Of a DNA stretch of 9,687 bases, positions 1 to 6,074 are shown in pieces (position 1 is the stretch's first letter; each line of letters begins with the position of its first letter). Source of the stretch: Acidobacteriaceae bacterium (GTDB lineage Bacteria > Acidobacteriota > Terriglobia > Terriglobales > Acidobacteriaceae); the NCBI GenBank assembly GCA_003151875.1, contig PLYW01000377.1:1-9687 (forward strand), given 5' to 3'. The notes below the pieces were generated by a model that worked only from the letters and a program-made list of their open reading frames with translations, made no database searches and was not told the origin of the DNA. Position numbers and translations under genes: made by a program.

Positions 1-23
1 ACTAAGATATTTCCCGTCAAGGC

Positions 24-1493
24 ATGACCTCGCAGGAAACGACCCTAACGCCCGCCACTGTTAATTCCGCCGCCTTCGGAAAGGCTGGCTTCTTCTCCGT
101 GGATGGCAAAGTGGACGCCCAGCCTCTGTACCTGAACCCGCAAACCGACACCATCAGCGGTATTCGTGACAGCACCGTGTTCGTGGCCACGGAGAATGAC
201 AGCGTCTACGCCTTCGGCGCCAACAGCGGCACGCAGTTTTGGAGAGTTTCAGCGCTCGGCCAGGGCGAGACGACCAGCGATAATCACGGATGCAGCCAGA
301 TTTCCCCGCAAATCGGAATCACCGCCACCCCGGTGATCGACCGCCAGCAAGGACCGTCCGGGGCCATCTACTTTGTGGCCATGTCCAAAGATTCTTCGGG
401 CCATTACCACCAGCGTCTTCATGCTCTTGATCTCAAGACCGGCGCCGAGCTGTTCGGTGGTCCCAAGGAAATTACAGCAACCTATCCCGGCACCGGCGAC
501 GGCAGCCAGGGCGGGATGGTCATCTTCGCCCCCGGACAATTTGCCGAACGCGCCGGCCTGCTGGAGATGGGCGGAACCATTTATCTGGCTTTCACCTCGC
601 ATTGCGACCAGCGTCCCTACACCGGATGGGTGATGGCCTACAATGCGCAGACGCTGGCGCAAACGTCGGTAATTGACGTCACCCCGAACGGCAACGAGGG
701 CGCAATCTGGATGGCTGGCGCCGGCCTGGCGGGCGATACCCAGGCGCTCTATTTTCTCGACGGTAACGGCACCTTTGATACCACGCTCAACGGCCAGGGA
801 TTTCCCAGCAATGGCGACTACGGCAACTCGTTTATGAAGATCTCCATCACCGGTCAGCTCGCGGTTGCCGACTACTTCGCCATGTTCAACACGGTGCAGG
901 AATCAGACAGCGATGAAGACCTCGGCTCGGGCGGCGCCATGATATTGCCCGATCTCACCGATGACCAGGGTCATGTGCACCACTTGGCCGTGGGAGCAGG
1001 GAAAGACACTAACATCTACGTGGTTGATCGCGACAACATGGGAAAATTCAATCCCAATAACGACAGCGCGATCTATCAGGAGATCGACGGGGTGCTCCCG
1101 GGAGGCGTGTGGGCCATGCCCGCCTACTTCAACAACACCGTTTATTACGGTTCCGTGGGAAGCCCGCTGAAGGCGTTTAGCATTAGCAATGCCAGACTGT
1201 TCACCTCTCCGACCAGCCAAACGGCAACGTCGTTCACCTATCCCGGGACTACACCCAGCGTATCCGCCAATGGGACCTCGAATGGAATTGTTTGGGCAAT
1301 CGAAAACACCAGCCCGGCGGTGCTGCATGCCTATGACGCCACCAATCTTTCGCATGAACTGTACAACAGCAACCAGGCTGGATCGCGCGACCAGTTTGGA
1401 GCGGGCAACAAGTTCATCACGCCCGCGATCGTGAACGGCAAAGTTTTCGTGGGCACGCAGAACGGAGTGGCCGTGTTCGGACTGCTGCAGTAA
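24..1493 (+). CDS. PQQ-like beta-propeller repeat protein, probably missing its N-terminus
   Basis: The 489-residue product has the repeating blade pattern of PQQ-like/quinoprotein beta-propellers: VYAF near residues 61-64, LHALDLKTG near 132-140, then NIYVVDRDNMG, LHAYDATN and a C-terminal blade GKVFVGTQNGVAVFGLL. About eight blades can be counted. I recognise the family as one common in Acidobacteriota; members are usually exported and their substrate is generally unknown. I see no quinone-binding or catalytic set, so the fold is firmer than any enzyme role. No signal peptide follows the ATG at 24 and no clear ribosome binding site precedes it. The six codons before it (DISRQG) continue the family pattern, up to an in-frame TAA at 3-5. 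The true gene therefore probably began upstream and may be broken, or the ATG is a secondary start. The C-terminus looks complete. No terminator is visible after the stop. Confidence 0.8.
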   Translation: MTSQETTLTPATVNSAAFGKAGFFSVDGKVDAQPLYLNPQTDTISGIRDSTVFVATENDSVYAFGANSGTQFWRVSALGQGETTSDNHGCSQISPQIGITATPVIDRQQGPSGAIYFVAMSKDSSGHYHQRLHALDLKTGAELFGGPKEITATYPGTGDGSQGGMVIFAPGQFAERAGLLEMGGTIYLAFTSHCDQRPYTGWVMAYNAQTLAQTSVIDVTPNGNEGAIWMAGAGLAGDTQALYFLDGNGTFDTTLNGQGFPSNGDYGNSFMKISITGQLAVADYFAMFNTVQESDSDEDLGSGGAMILPDLTDDQGHVHHLAVGAGKDTNIYVVDRDNMGKFNPNNDSAIYQEIDGVLPGGVWAMPAYFNNTVYYGSVGSPLKAFSISNARLFTSPTSQTATSFTYPGTTPSVSANGTSNGIVWAIENTSPAVLHAYDATNLSHELYNSNQAGSRDQFGAGNKFITPAIVNGKVFVGTQNGVAVFGLLQ

Positions 1494-1573
1494 CGGAGCA
1501 ATATTGAGTCCTTGACTAAGAACCGGGTAACGTACTCCGAGATAAGAGTGAGGAGCAGCGGTGTTGCGAATCA

Positions 1574-1602
1574 TAGACGCCACCGGGGAAAGACGTTATG
1601 CT
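1574..1602 (+). promoter_or_regulatory. Possible sigma-70 promoter for the 131-aa gene
   Basis: TAGACG (1574-1579) and TATGCT (1597-1602) are separated by 17 bp. Each matches 4 of 6 consensus positions. A start near 1608 would leave a leader of about 20 nt, carrying AAGGAG (1613-1618) and GGAG (1620-1623) before the ATG at 1629. The spacing is ideal but the hexamers are only moderate, so this is tentative. Confidence 0.3.
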
Positions 1603-1628
1603 AGTCCAAGTTAAGGAGTGGAGAAATC

Positions 1629-2024
1629 ATGCTTCGAAAATTCGCGAGAATTTCTTTATGGATGGTTCCCATCCTATTTGTGGGTGTAACTGCGGCGTCG
1701 CAGTATGGCGCAGCGCAAATGTCGGGCGACAAAACGTCCGCCGCCCAGCAGACTGTGACCGGTTGTCTTGAGAAAGGTCTTGAACCCGGAGGATTTTTTC
1801 TCATCGGCGCCAACAATCAGCATTGGGAGCTTTATCAGAACGACAAGGTTTCCCTTGCCGATCACGTCGGCCAGACGGTTGCCGTGAGTGGCATCCTTCC
1901 CAAGCGATCGGCAGCGCAAGAGGAAAAAAGCCAGCCGTTCGAAAAGAAGGAAACCGGGAGCAGGAAGCACGGCGACTTTGAGGTCTCCGGTCTGAAGGTG
2001 GTAAGCCCGACTTGCAGCAAATAA
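1629..2024 (+). CDS. Small secreted protein with OB-fold-like domain, function unknown
   Basis: The 131-residue product starts with a clear export signal: basic MLRKFAR, then hydrophobic ISLWMVPILFVGVTAAS, with likely cleavage between residues 23 and 30. The mature part has the pattern TVTGCLEKG...GGFFLIG...WELY...L.DHVGQTVAVSG...FEVSGLKVV, which resembles the short OB-fold-like secreted proteins frequent in Acidobacteriota. A charged linker (about residues 92-114, EEKSQPFEKKETG) interrupts the barrel. Two cysteines, C46 and C129, lie at the start and end of the domain and could form a disulfide in the periplasm. The start is supported by AAGGAG/GTGGAG just upstream. The gene has its own candidate promoter and a strong terminator directly at its stop, so it is probably monocistronic. 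No enzymatic motif is visible; a binding or envelope-stress role would be a guess. Confidence 0.8.
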   Translation: MLRKFARISLWMVPILFVGVTAASQYGAAQMSGDKTSAAQQTVTGCLEKGLEPGGFFLIGANNQHWELYQNDKVSLADHVGQTVAVSGILPKRSAAQEEKSQPFEKKETGSRKHGDFEVSGLKVVSPTCSK

Positions 2025-2057
2025 GGGAGTTTGGCAGGCGGCTGCCCCTCCCTTTTT
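2023..2057 (+). terminator. Rho-independent terminator after the 131-aa gene
   Basis: AAGGGAG (2023-2029) pairs with CTCCCTT (2048-2054), and GGCAG (2033-2037) pairs with CTGCC (2042-2046) around a GCGG loop. A small internal bulge (TTT against C) separates the two stems. A run of five T (2053-2057) follows. The structure overlaps the TAA stop codon of the preceding gene and is the strongest terminator in the left half of the window. Confidence 0.85.
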
Positions 2058-2066
2058 CCTATCATC

Positions 2067-2080
2067 CCTACGAACGTAGG
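2067..2080 (+). promoter_or_regulatory. Perfect short inverted repeat, possible operator
   Basis: CCTACG (2067-2072) and CGTAGG (2075-2080) form a perfect 6-bp inverted repeat around AA. It lies about 130 bp upstream of the 272-aa gene and just after the preceding terminator. Two half-sites this close suit a dimeric regulator better than an RNA hairpin, since a 2-nt loop cannot form without opening the stem. No regulator can be assigned. Confidence 0.25.
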
Positions 2081-2090
2081 TGCGCGATCC

Positions 2091-2126
2091 CCCGCGGCTG
2101 GGCTCCGGGGCAAGCCCTTTTGCGGG
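2091..2126 (+). other. Possible nested hairpin in the leader of the 272-aa gene
   Basis: CCCGC (2091-2095) can pair with GCGGG (2122-2126), enclosing GGGCT (2100-2104) paired with AGCCC (2113-2117). Four T (2118-2121) follow the inner stem. It could be a leader structure or a weak second terminator behind the one at 2023-2057. GC-rich DNA makes chance pairing likely, so confidence is low. Confidence 0.25.
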
Positions 2127-2207
2127 ACGTCTCAGCAGCCCCTTAAGCCCTTTCCGCTTCTGCCGATTTACCTCTCAGACTCCACCTTCGGATGGACGGG
2201 AGGCCCC

Positions 2208-3026
2208 ATGCGCTATATCCTCTGTGCCGCCCTGTTGTGTAGTTGGCTCGGTGCTCAAGACAAGGCATCTGCTCCGCCCCTCTCTCCGCGTGAGGACCGA
2301 ATCTTCTACGTCAACGGGATTGACTATCACTTCCTCTCGGGAACGAACTACACCGTGGTAGTGGCAGCGCACTCCGTGGCCAATCGCAAGTTCCTCGGCG
2401 TTAAGGTGCGGATCCTGAACAACGGCCAGCATTCGGTGACGGTGCGCCCGGAAGATGTGAGGGTTGAGGACGCGGTTGCGGGCCGCGAGGTAGCAACAAT
2501 CTCGGCAGCGGAACTCGCCAACAAAATGCGCCGCCCCTATAACTGGTCGCGCTATGCGGTGAGCGCTGCGGCCGGACCGGCGCCTGCGGCAGGCGACCTT
2601 GAAACGGCGGACCAGCAGCACAGCGATCTCATGCGCGCCATGCGGCAGATGGCCGGCCAGATGGACAATGCGCCGCCCGTCCTTTCTACCCGGTCGTTCA
2701 CCGAGACGGACGGAGAGCCGGACTCAGCTATCGCACCCCAAGCGATGCTCTCCGACGAAGTCTCCCACCTGCGCAGGAAGGAAGCCTCCCGGCCTGACGT
2801 GCTGATGCAACTCCAGCGCCAGGTTTCTCCCGATTACGTGGAGCGAACGTCGTTTCTGGCCAACACCATTCCCCCGCGGGCCGATGTTGATGGCGTCTTC
2901 TATTACCCGATGGGCAAGCTGGCACGCAATCCCGCGGCCGCGAAGAAGGCGGCGAAATCCCGCATGGTGCGCGTGACCGTGCCCGTTGGCGAGGAGAACT
3001 TTCAATTCATGCTGGCCGTGGAATAA
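2208..3026 (+). CDS. Secreted protein of unknown function (acidobacterial type)
   Basis: The start at 2208 was chosen because GGGAGG (2198-2203) lies four bases upstream and the resulting protein opens with a good signal peptide, MRYILCAALLCSWLGA, cleaved near residue 16. The reading frame is open further left to a TTG at 2031, but that start lies inside the previous gene's terminator and adds a non-signal-like stretch. The 272-residue product has a beta-rich N-terminal domain (about 30-120) with FYVNGIDYHFL, KFLGVKVRILN, SVTVRPEDVRVEDA and AELANKMRRPYNWSRYAV. A polar, probably helical or disordered middle follows (125-200). A C-terminal segment contains VDGVFYYPMGK and MVRVTVPVGEENFQFML, which looks like a final beta-sandwich strand pair. 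The cysteine in LLCS does not fit a lipobox because leucine precedes it. I do not recognise a characterised family and no catalytic motif is evident. Confidence 0.75.
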   Translation: MRYILCAALLCSWLGAQDKASAPPLSPREDRIFYVNGIDYHFLSGTNYTVVVAAHSVANRKFLGVKVRILNNGQHSVTVRPEDVRVEDAVAGREVATISAAELANKMRRPYNWSRYAVSAAAGPAPAAGDLETADQQHSDLMRAMRQMAGQMDNAPPVLSTRSFTETDGEPDSAIAPQAMLSDEVSHLRRKEASRPDVLMQLQRQVSPDYVERTSFLANTIPPRADVDGVFYYPMGKLARNPAAAKKAAKSRMVRVTVPVGEENFQFMLAVE

Positions 3027-3061
3027 CGCGCAGGCCGCCAGTCATACTCCCGATGACCCAC

Positions 3062-3067
3062 TATAAT
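3062..3067 (+). promoter_or_regulatory. Perfect -10 hexamer just before the Ig-domain gene
   Basis: TATAAT (3062-3067) is an exact sigma-70 -10 match. The position 17 bp upstream (CAGTCA, 3039-3044) matches the -35 consensus at only 3 of 6 bases. Transcription would begin around 3073-3075, after the ATG at 3066 and only a few bases before the ATG at 3078, so the transcript would be nearly leaderless. Confidence 0.4.
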
Positions 3068-3077
3068 GGTTCGCATC

Positions 3078-3767
3078 ATGCGTAACTTGGTGGCGTGTTG
3101 CGGCGTTGCGGTTTTCGCGTTGGCCGCCCCTTTCGCCGCGCCTGGGCAGAGTTCCGCCGCCAACCAGCAGGCCGCACTGGTCATCACCGCGCAGCCTCCG
3201 GCAAGCGCCCTGGTGGGGCGCAGCTTCAACTTTCCCCTGACCGCAACCGGTGGGGCCGCACCCTATTCGTGGCATCTTGTCGACGGACAGCTTCCTCCAG
3301 GTCTTAAGCTGCACGCGCACCCTGGAGTGATCTCTGGCGTGCCCGCGACTGCGGGCGAGTATCGCTTTACGGTCGCAGTGGCTGACTCCAGCGCGCCTCG
3401 GTTACAGGTGCAGCGCGTCATGACCATCAGCGTGATTGCCGGGCTGACCATCGACTGGAAGCAATATCCAAGTGTGCGGGGCACCACTCTCTCCGGGTCA
3501 GTGGTGGTTACAAATCAAGCCGGGCAGGACCTCGATCTCACCGTGGTCGTAGTTGCAGTGAATAGCATCGGTAGAGCGACTACCTTGGGGTATCAACACC
3601 TCACGCTTACCGCCGATCAGTCCGGCCTAGTGGTTCCGTTCGGTTCATCTCCCGGGGTTGGCACCTACGTGGTACATGCCGACGCTATCGCGCATCATCC
3701 CGGCACCCAACATATCTACCGCGCGGCTAGGCAAACCTCGCAGCCATTGCTCATAAACCAGCATTAA
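3078..3767 (+). CDS. Secreted protein with one putative Ig (He_PIG) domain
   Basis: From the ATG at 3078 the product is 229 residues and begins with a signal peptide (MRNLVACCGVAVFALAAPFA), cleaved near 23-28. Residues about 36-120 match the putative Ig domain He_PIG: FPLTATGGAAPYSWHLVDGQLPPGL followed by GVISGVPATAGEYRFTVAVAD, the hallmark GxPxxxGxYxFTV pattern. The remaining part (about 122-205) is another beta-rich domain with LSGSVVVTNQAG and VGTYVVHADA, typical of adhesion or surface modules. An in-frame ATG at 3066 adds MVRI, but it lies inside a perfect TATAAT and has no Shine-Dalgarno sequence. The start at 3078 has none either, which fits a leaderless message. He_PIG domains usually mediate protein or carbohydrate contacts outside the cell; the partner is unknown. 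No terminator is seen after the stop. Confidence 0.75.
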   Translation: MRNLVACCGVAVFALAAPFAAPGQSSAANQQAALVITAQPPASALVGRSFNFPLTATGGAAPYSWHLVDGQLPPGLKLHAHPGVISGVPATAGEYRFTVAVADSSAPRLQVQRVMTISVIAGLTIDWKQYPSVRGTTLSGSVVVTNQAGQDLDLTVVVVAVNSIGRATTLGYQHLTLTADQSGLVVPFGSSPGVGTYVVHADAIAHHPGTQHIYRAARQTSQPLLINQH

Positions 3768-3899
3768 AGTGGGGAAAAAAGGTGTGTTACAAAATGGCGT
3801 GGGGAGGAAATAGCTTATCCCAATACCGCAAAAAATTGCACTAGAGGACATAGTAGCTGAACCAACCGGGTTACTTTGCGTGACTTACGGCTGGCTGCT
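3768..3899. other. Intergenic stretch upstream of the PEP-CTERM unit
   Basis: This AT-richer stretch carries A-tracts (around 3776-3781 and 3830-3835) but no convincing gene, terminator or sigma-70 promoter. If the sigma-54 site at 3900-3916 is real, this is where binding sites for an enhancer-binding protein would be expected. AACC-G-GGTT just upstream of 3880 is the only short inverted repeat I noticed near it, and it is too short to call. Confidence 0.3.
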
Positions 3900-3916
3900 T
3901 TGGCAGGTGGATTGCT
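3900..3916 (+). promoter_or_regulatory. Sigma-54 (-24/-12) promoter for the PEP-CTERM gene
   Basis: TTGGCAGGTGGATTGCT matches the RpoN consensus YTGGCACGrNNNTTGCW at all defined positions except two (C to G and r to T). The invariant GG (3902-3903) and GC (3914-3915) are exactly 10 bp apart. The predicted start is near 3927, giving a leader of about 86 nt before the ATG at 4013. In other PEP-CTERM systems, such as the PrsK/PrsR-linked ones, sigma-54 control of PEP-CTERM genes is known; applying it here is inference. Confidence 0.55.
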
Positions 3917-3935
3917 CTAGTACTGGCAGGTCTGG

Positions 3936-3957
3936 CCCACGCCACTTTGTACGTGGG
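3936..3957 (+). other. Possible hairpin in the PEP-CTERM leader
   Basis: CCCACG (3936-3941) and CGTGGG (3952-3957) are perfect complements around a 10-nt loop. They fall in the leader that the sigma-54 promoter would produce. Further down, CCAAA (3975-3979) can pair with TTTGG (3995-3999), the edge of the ribosome binding site. No known riboswitch consensus was recognised. Confidence 0.3.
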
Positions 3958-4012
3958 AAATTACGGTTGACAGGCCAAACAGCTCAGGATGGGCTTTGGA
4001 GGAACTTAGGCT

Positions 4013-4726
4013 ATGCAAAACAAATGGTTGTCAGCGTTGCTGGTAATCGCGTGTGTCGCTCTGTTGTCAGGCATTGGATTCGCCAGTGCTTGTCCATCGG
4101 GAGGATACATGAGCACATATCTTACGCCAGGATTTTCCTGCGGAATTGACGACAAGACGTTCAGCCATTTCATCTACACGTCCACCTCAAGTCCGCCCGG
4201 ATTTGAAATTATGGCTGGCAGCGTGGGAGTTACCCCCATCACCACGCCGTTTAATCCGGGGTTCCAGTTTAATGCGCCTTGGCATGCGTCAACATTGAGC
4301 GGCGTACTTGGTCGGGATTCTTTCTTCGAATTCCAAGTCAACGTCAACCCAGGTGGCAACCTAATCACCGACGTCAGCCTTTCCATTGGCGGTTTTGGCC
4401 AAACGGGAACTGGTTCCATAACGGTTGACGAAACCGTTTGCTTGGGCGCCACCTTCCCCGCCTGCAGCGGAGGAACAGTGCGGACGCTGGAGGTTTACGA
4501 CAATAGCAGCGGATTTTTGTCGTATGACGAAATCAGTTTCGCGGGAGTAAGCGAGGTTGACGTAGAAAAGGACATATTGATCGACGCTGGCACCAATGGA
4601 GGCGCAACCCTTTCCCTGGTGACCAACCAGTTCTCGGAAGCAACTCCTGAGCCTGCCAGCATCCTGCTCTTCGGCTCCGGGGCCCTGGCTCTTGCAGGCG
4701 TGTTGCGCCGCAAGCTAAATCGCTAA
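4013..4726 (+). CDS. PEP-CTERM sorting domain protein
   Basis: The 237-residue product has a signal peptide (MQNKWLSALLVIACVALLSGIGFASA, cleaved near 26). It ends with a textbook PEP-CTERM tail: TPEPAS at 211-216, a hydrophobic helix to about 231, and basic RRKLNR at the very end. Such proteins are exported by Sec, recognised by an exosortase that cleaves near the PEP motif, and end up at the cell surface or in the matrix, often with exopolysaccharide. The mature part begins CPSGGYMSTYLTPGFSCGIDDKTFSHFIY, which I recognise as recurrent in acidobacterial PEP-CTERM proteins. It is then beta-rich with no enzyme motif. Four cysteines (27, 43, 143, 151) could form two disulfides. GGAGG (3998-4002) precedes the ATG by ten bases. 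The gene stands alone between a candidate sigma-54 promoter and a strong terminator. No exosortase is encoded in this window. Confidence 0.9.
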   Translation: MQNKWLSALLVIACVALLSGIGFASACPSGGYMSTYLTPGFSCGIDDKTFSHFIYTSTSSPPGFEIMAGSVGVTPITTPFNPGFQFNAPWHASTLSGVLGRDSFFEFQVNVNPGGNLITDVSLSIGGFGQTGTGSITVDETVCLGATFPACSGGTVRTLEVYDNSSGFLSYDEISFAGVSEVDVEKDILIDAGTNGGATLSLVTNQFSEATPEPASILLFGSGALALAGVLRRKLNR

Positions 4727-4753
4727 TTCCTTCTCGTCCCCCTTGGGTTGTGA

Positions 4754-4780
4754 AAAGCCGGAGCCAAAAGCTCCGGCTTT
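4754..4780 (+). terminator. Rho-independent terminator after the PEP-CTERM gene
   Basis: AAAGCCGGAGC (4754-4764) and GCTCCGGCTTT (4770-4780) form a perfect 11-bp stem around the loop CAAAA. The T-run is short (TTTGTTG) but the stem is strong. The A-rich 5' side against the T-rich 3' side also gives some activity on the opposite strand. It separates the PEP-CTERM unit from the peptidase/acc cluster. Confidence 0.85.
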
Positions 4781-4818
4781 GTTGCGTGTGCTGAAGCTGG
4801 GGCCCCGAGACACAGGTT

Positions 4819-4845
4819 GCTGCCAGGATGGCAGCTTCGGAGCTG
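4819..4845 (+). other. Two overlapping alternative hairpins upstream of the peptidase gene
   Basis: GCTGCC (4819-4824) pairs with GGCAGC (4830-4835) around AGGAT. CAGCT (4832-4836) pairs with AGCTG (4841-4845) around TCGG. The two share bases 4832-4835 and so exclude each other. An in-frame ATG at 4828 overlaps the first hairpin, which speaks against its use as the main start. Any attenuation role is unproven. Confidence 0.25.
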
Positions 4846-4892
4846 TACAGGCTGAGACCCACGATTGCCACGACGCTGCAAAATGAGATTGC

Positions 4893-4899
4893 AAGTAGG
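4893..4899 (+). promoter_or_regulatory. Ribosome binding site that decides the peptidase start
   Basis: AAGTAGG matches the Shine-Dalgarno consensus AAGGAGG at 6 of 7 positions and lies 6 nt before the ATG at 4906. The in-frame ATG at 4828 has a poorer site, and its extra 26 residues show no family resemblance. Confidence 0.6.
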
Positions 4900-4905
4900 C
4901 CACGA

Positions 4906-6030
4906 ATGGACTATGGATCGCGGCAGAAGAAATTCCAGCAGACCCTGGACGACCAGCACCTCGACGGCTTTGTAGTCACGCATCCGGCGAACCTGCGCTA
5001 CCTTTGCGGTTACACCGGCAGCAACGGGCTACTGCTCTTCCTGCCCGGCCCATCACGCGCAAAGGCGGCGGTTACTGGATATCCCAAGTTAGCCGGACGC
5101 CTCACCTTCTTCACCGACGGGCGTTACAGCGAACAGGCGCGCGAGGAAGTGGCGGGCGCGCGGGTGGTTATTTGCAAGGGTCCGCTCCTGTACGACGCCG
5201 CCAAGCTCATAGGCCAGTTGACTTCAGCCACGATCGGCTTTGAGGCCGACTACACCACCGTCGCCTTCGCAGAGCTCATGCGCAAGCTGGTGCATCGGCG
5301 AATTCGCTGGAAGCCGGTGGCTGGCCTCATCATGCAGCAGCGCATGGTCAAGGACCCCGACGAGCTGCAACTCATCGCGGGAGCGGTCACGCTTGGGGCC
5401 GCTGTGTACGAAGAAGCGCTGCCAAGCCTGCGCCCCGGGATTCGGGAGTCGGAAGTTGCGGGAAAGCTGGAATATGCGGCGCGGCAAGCGGGAGCCGATG
5501 GCATGTCGTTCGAGACTATCGTCGCGGCGGGAAAGCGGGCGGCCCTGCCTCACGGGCGTGCCTCCCGTCAAGCCCTACCCCGGCGTGGATTCGTGGTGGT
5601 GGATTCCGGTGTTACACTTCGGGGCTATTGTTCCGATATGACCCGCACGGTGCATATGGGCCGAGTCAGCCGGGAAGAGCGCCGGTGGTACGAAGCGGTG
5701 CTGGAAGCCCAATTAGCGGGGATCGCAGAGGTTGTTCCGGGCATAACAGCGGGCCAAGTGGACCAAGCCGCTCGCCAAGCGCTCCGCAGGGCCAAGCTTG
5801 ACAGCTACTTTAGCCATTCGACGGGACACGGCGTAGGTTTGGAGATTCACGAGCCGCCGCGCCTCGGCAAAGGGCAGGCGGAGCGGCTGGAAGCAGGCAT
5901 GGTAATCACCATCGAGCCTGGAATTTATATGCCGGGTAAGGGCGGCATCCGAATCGAAGACATGGTGGTGGTCACGGACCGGGGATGCCGGGTGCTGACC
6001 CCGGTCAGCAAGGAACTGGTGGAGATTTAG
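4906..6030 (+). CDS. Xaa-Pro aminopeptidase / M24 family metallopeptidase
   Basis: The 374-residue product is a cytosolic dinuclear-metal peptidase of family M24 (pita-bread fold) that removes the residue before proline in peptides. The N-terminal creatinase-like domain (about 1-145) contains LDGFVVTHPANLRYLCGYTGSNG and FFTDGRYSEQA. The catalytic domain follows the linker MVKDPDELQLI. All five metal ligands are visible: D233 in VVDSG, D244 in CSDMTRT, H308 in HSTGHGVGLEIHEPP, E337 in TIEPGIY and E351 in RIEDM. H216 in LPHG is the usual catalytic-pocket histidine. Length fits the YqhT/PepQ-like group. A loop of about 15 residues between LLLFLPG and LTFFTDGRY looks longer than usual. The start at 4906 has AAGTAGG upstream. 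It opens a cluster with accB and accC, as its homologue yqhT does in Bacillus. Aminopeptidase P or prolidase cannot be told apart by sequence alone. Confidence 0.9.
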   Translation: MDYGSRQKKFQQTLDDQHLDGFVVTHPANLRYLCGYTGSNGLLLFLPGPSRAKAAVTGYPKLAGRLTFFTDGRYSEQAREEVAGARVVICKGPLLYDAAKLIGQLTSATIGFEADYTTVAFAELMRKLVHRRIRWKPVAGLIMQQRMVKDPDELQLIAGAVTLGAAVYEEALPSLRPGIRESEVAGKLEYAARQAGADGMSFETIVAAGKRAALPHGRASRQALPRRGFVVVDSGVTLRGYCSDMTRTVHMGRVSREERRWYEAVLEAQLAGIAEVVPGITAGQVDQAARQALRRAKLDSYFSHSTGHGVGLEIHEPPRLGKGQAERLEAGMVITIEPGIYMPGKGGIRIEDMVVVTDRGCRVLTPVSKELVEI

Positions 6031-6074
6031 CCCCCGTTCTACCGCGTAAATGCCGGATGCACCAACTCTGGAAC

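Noticed and set aside
1494..1539. CGGAG...CTCCG as terminator of the beta-propeller gene
   Set aside because: The loop is about 35 nt and no T-run follows.
903..1583. 226-codon minus-strand open frame
   Set aside because: It overlaps the beta-propeller gene entirely in antisense and shows no recognisable domain.
2031..2065. TTGGCA (2031-2036) and TATCAT (2060-2065) as a sigma-70 promoter
   Set aside because: Both hexamers are good, but the spacer is 23 bp and the first lies within the terminator stem.
2031..2207. 59-codon N-terminal extension of the 272-aa protein, starting at TTG 2031
   Set aside because: The start lies inside the preceding terminator, the extension is not signal-like, and GGGAGG plus a signal peptide support the ATG at 2208.
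3860..3920. c-di-GMP (GEMM) riboswitch, suggested by ACCGGGTTAC and the minus-strand CACGCAAAG
   Set aside because: The rest of the consensus, notably the GGGACGCAAAGCC segment and the P1/P2 pairing, is absent on both strands.
3967..3972. Perfect TTGACA as a -35 box for the PEP-CTERM gene
   Set aside because: No acceptable -10 hexamer occurs 16-18 bp downstream.
3880..4149. 89-codon + strand open frame overlapping the PEP-CTERM start
   Set aside because: It covers the sigma-54 site and leader, has no start signal and no protein features.
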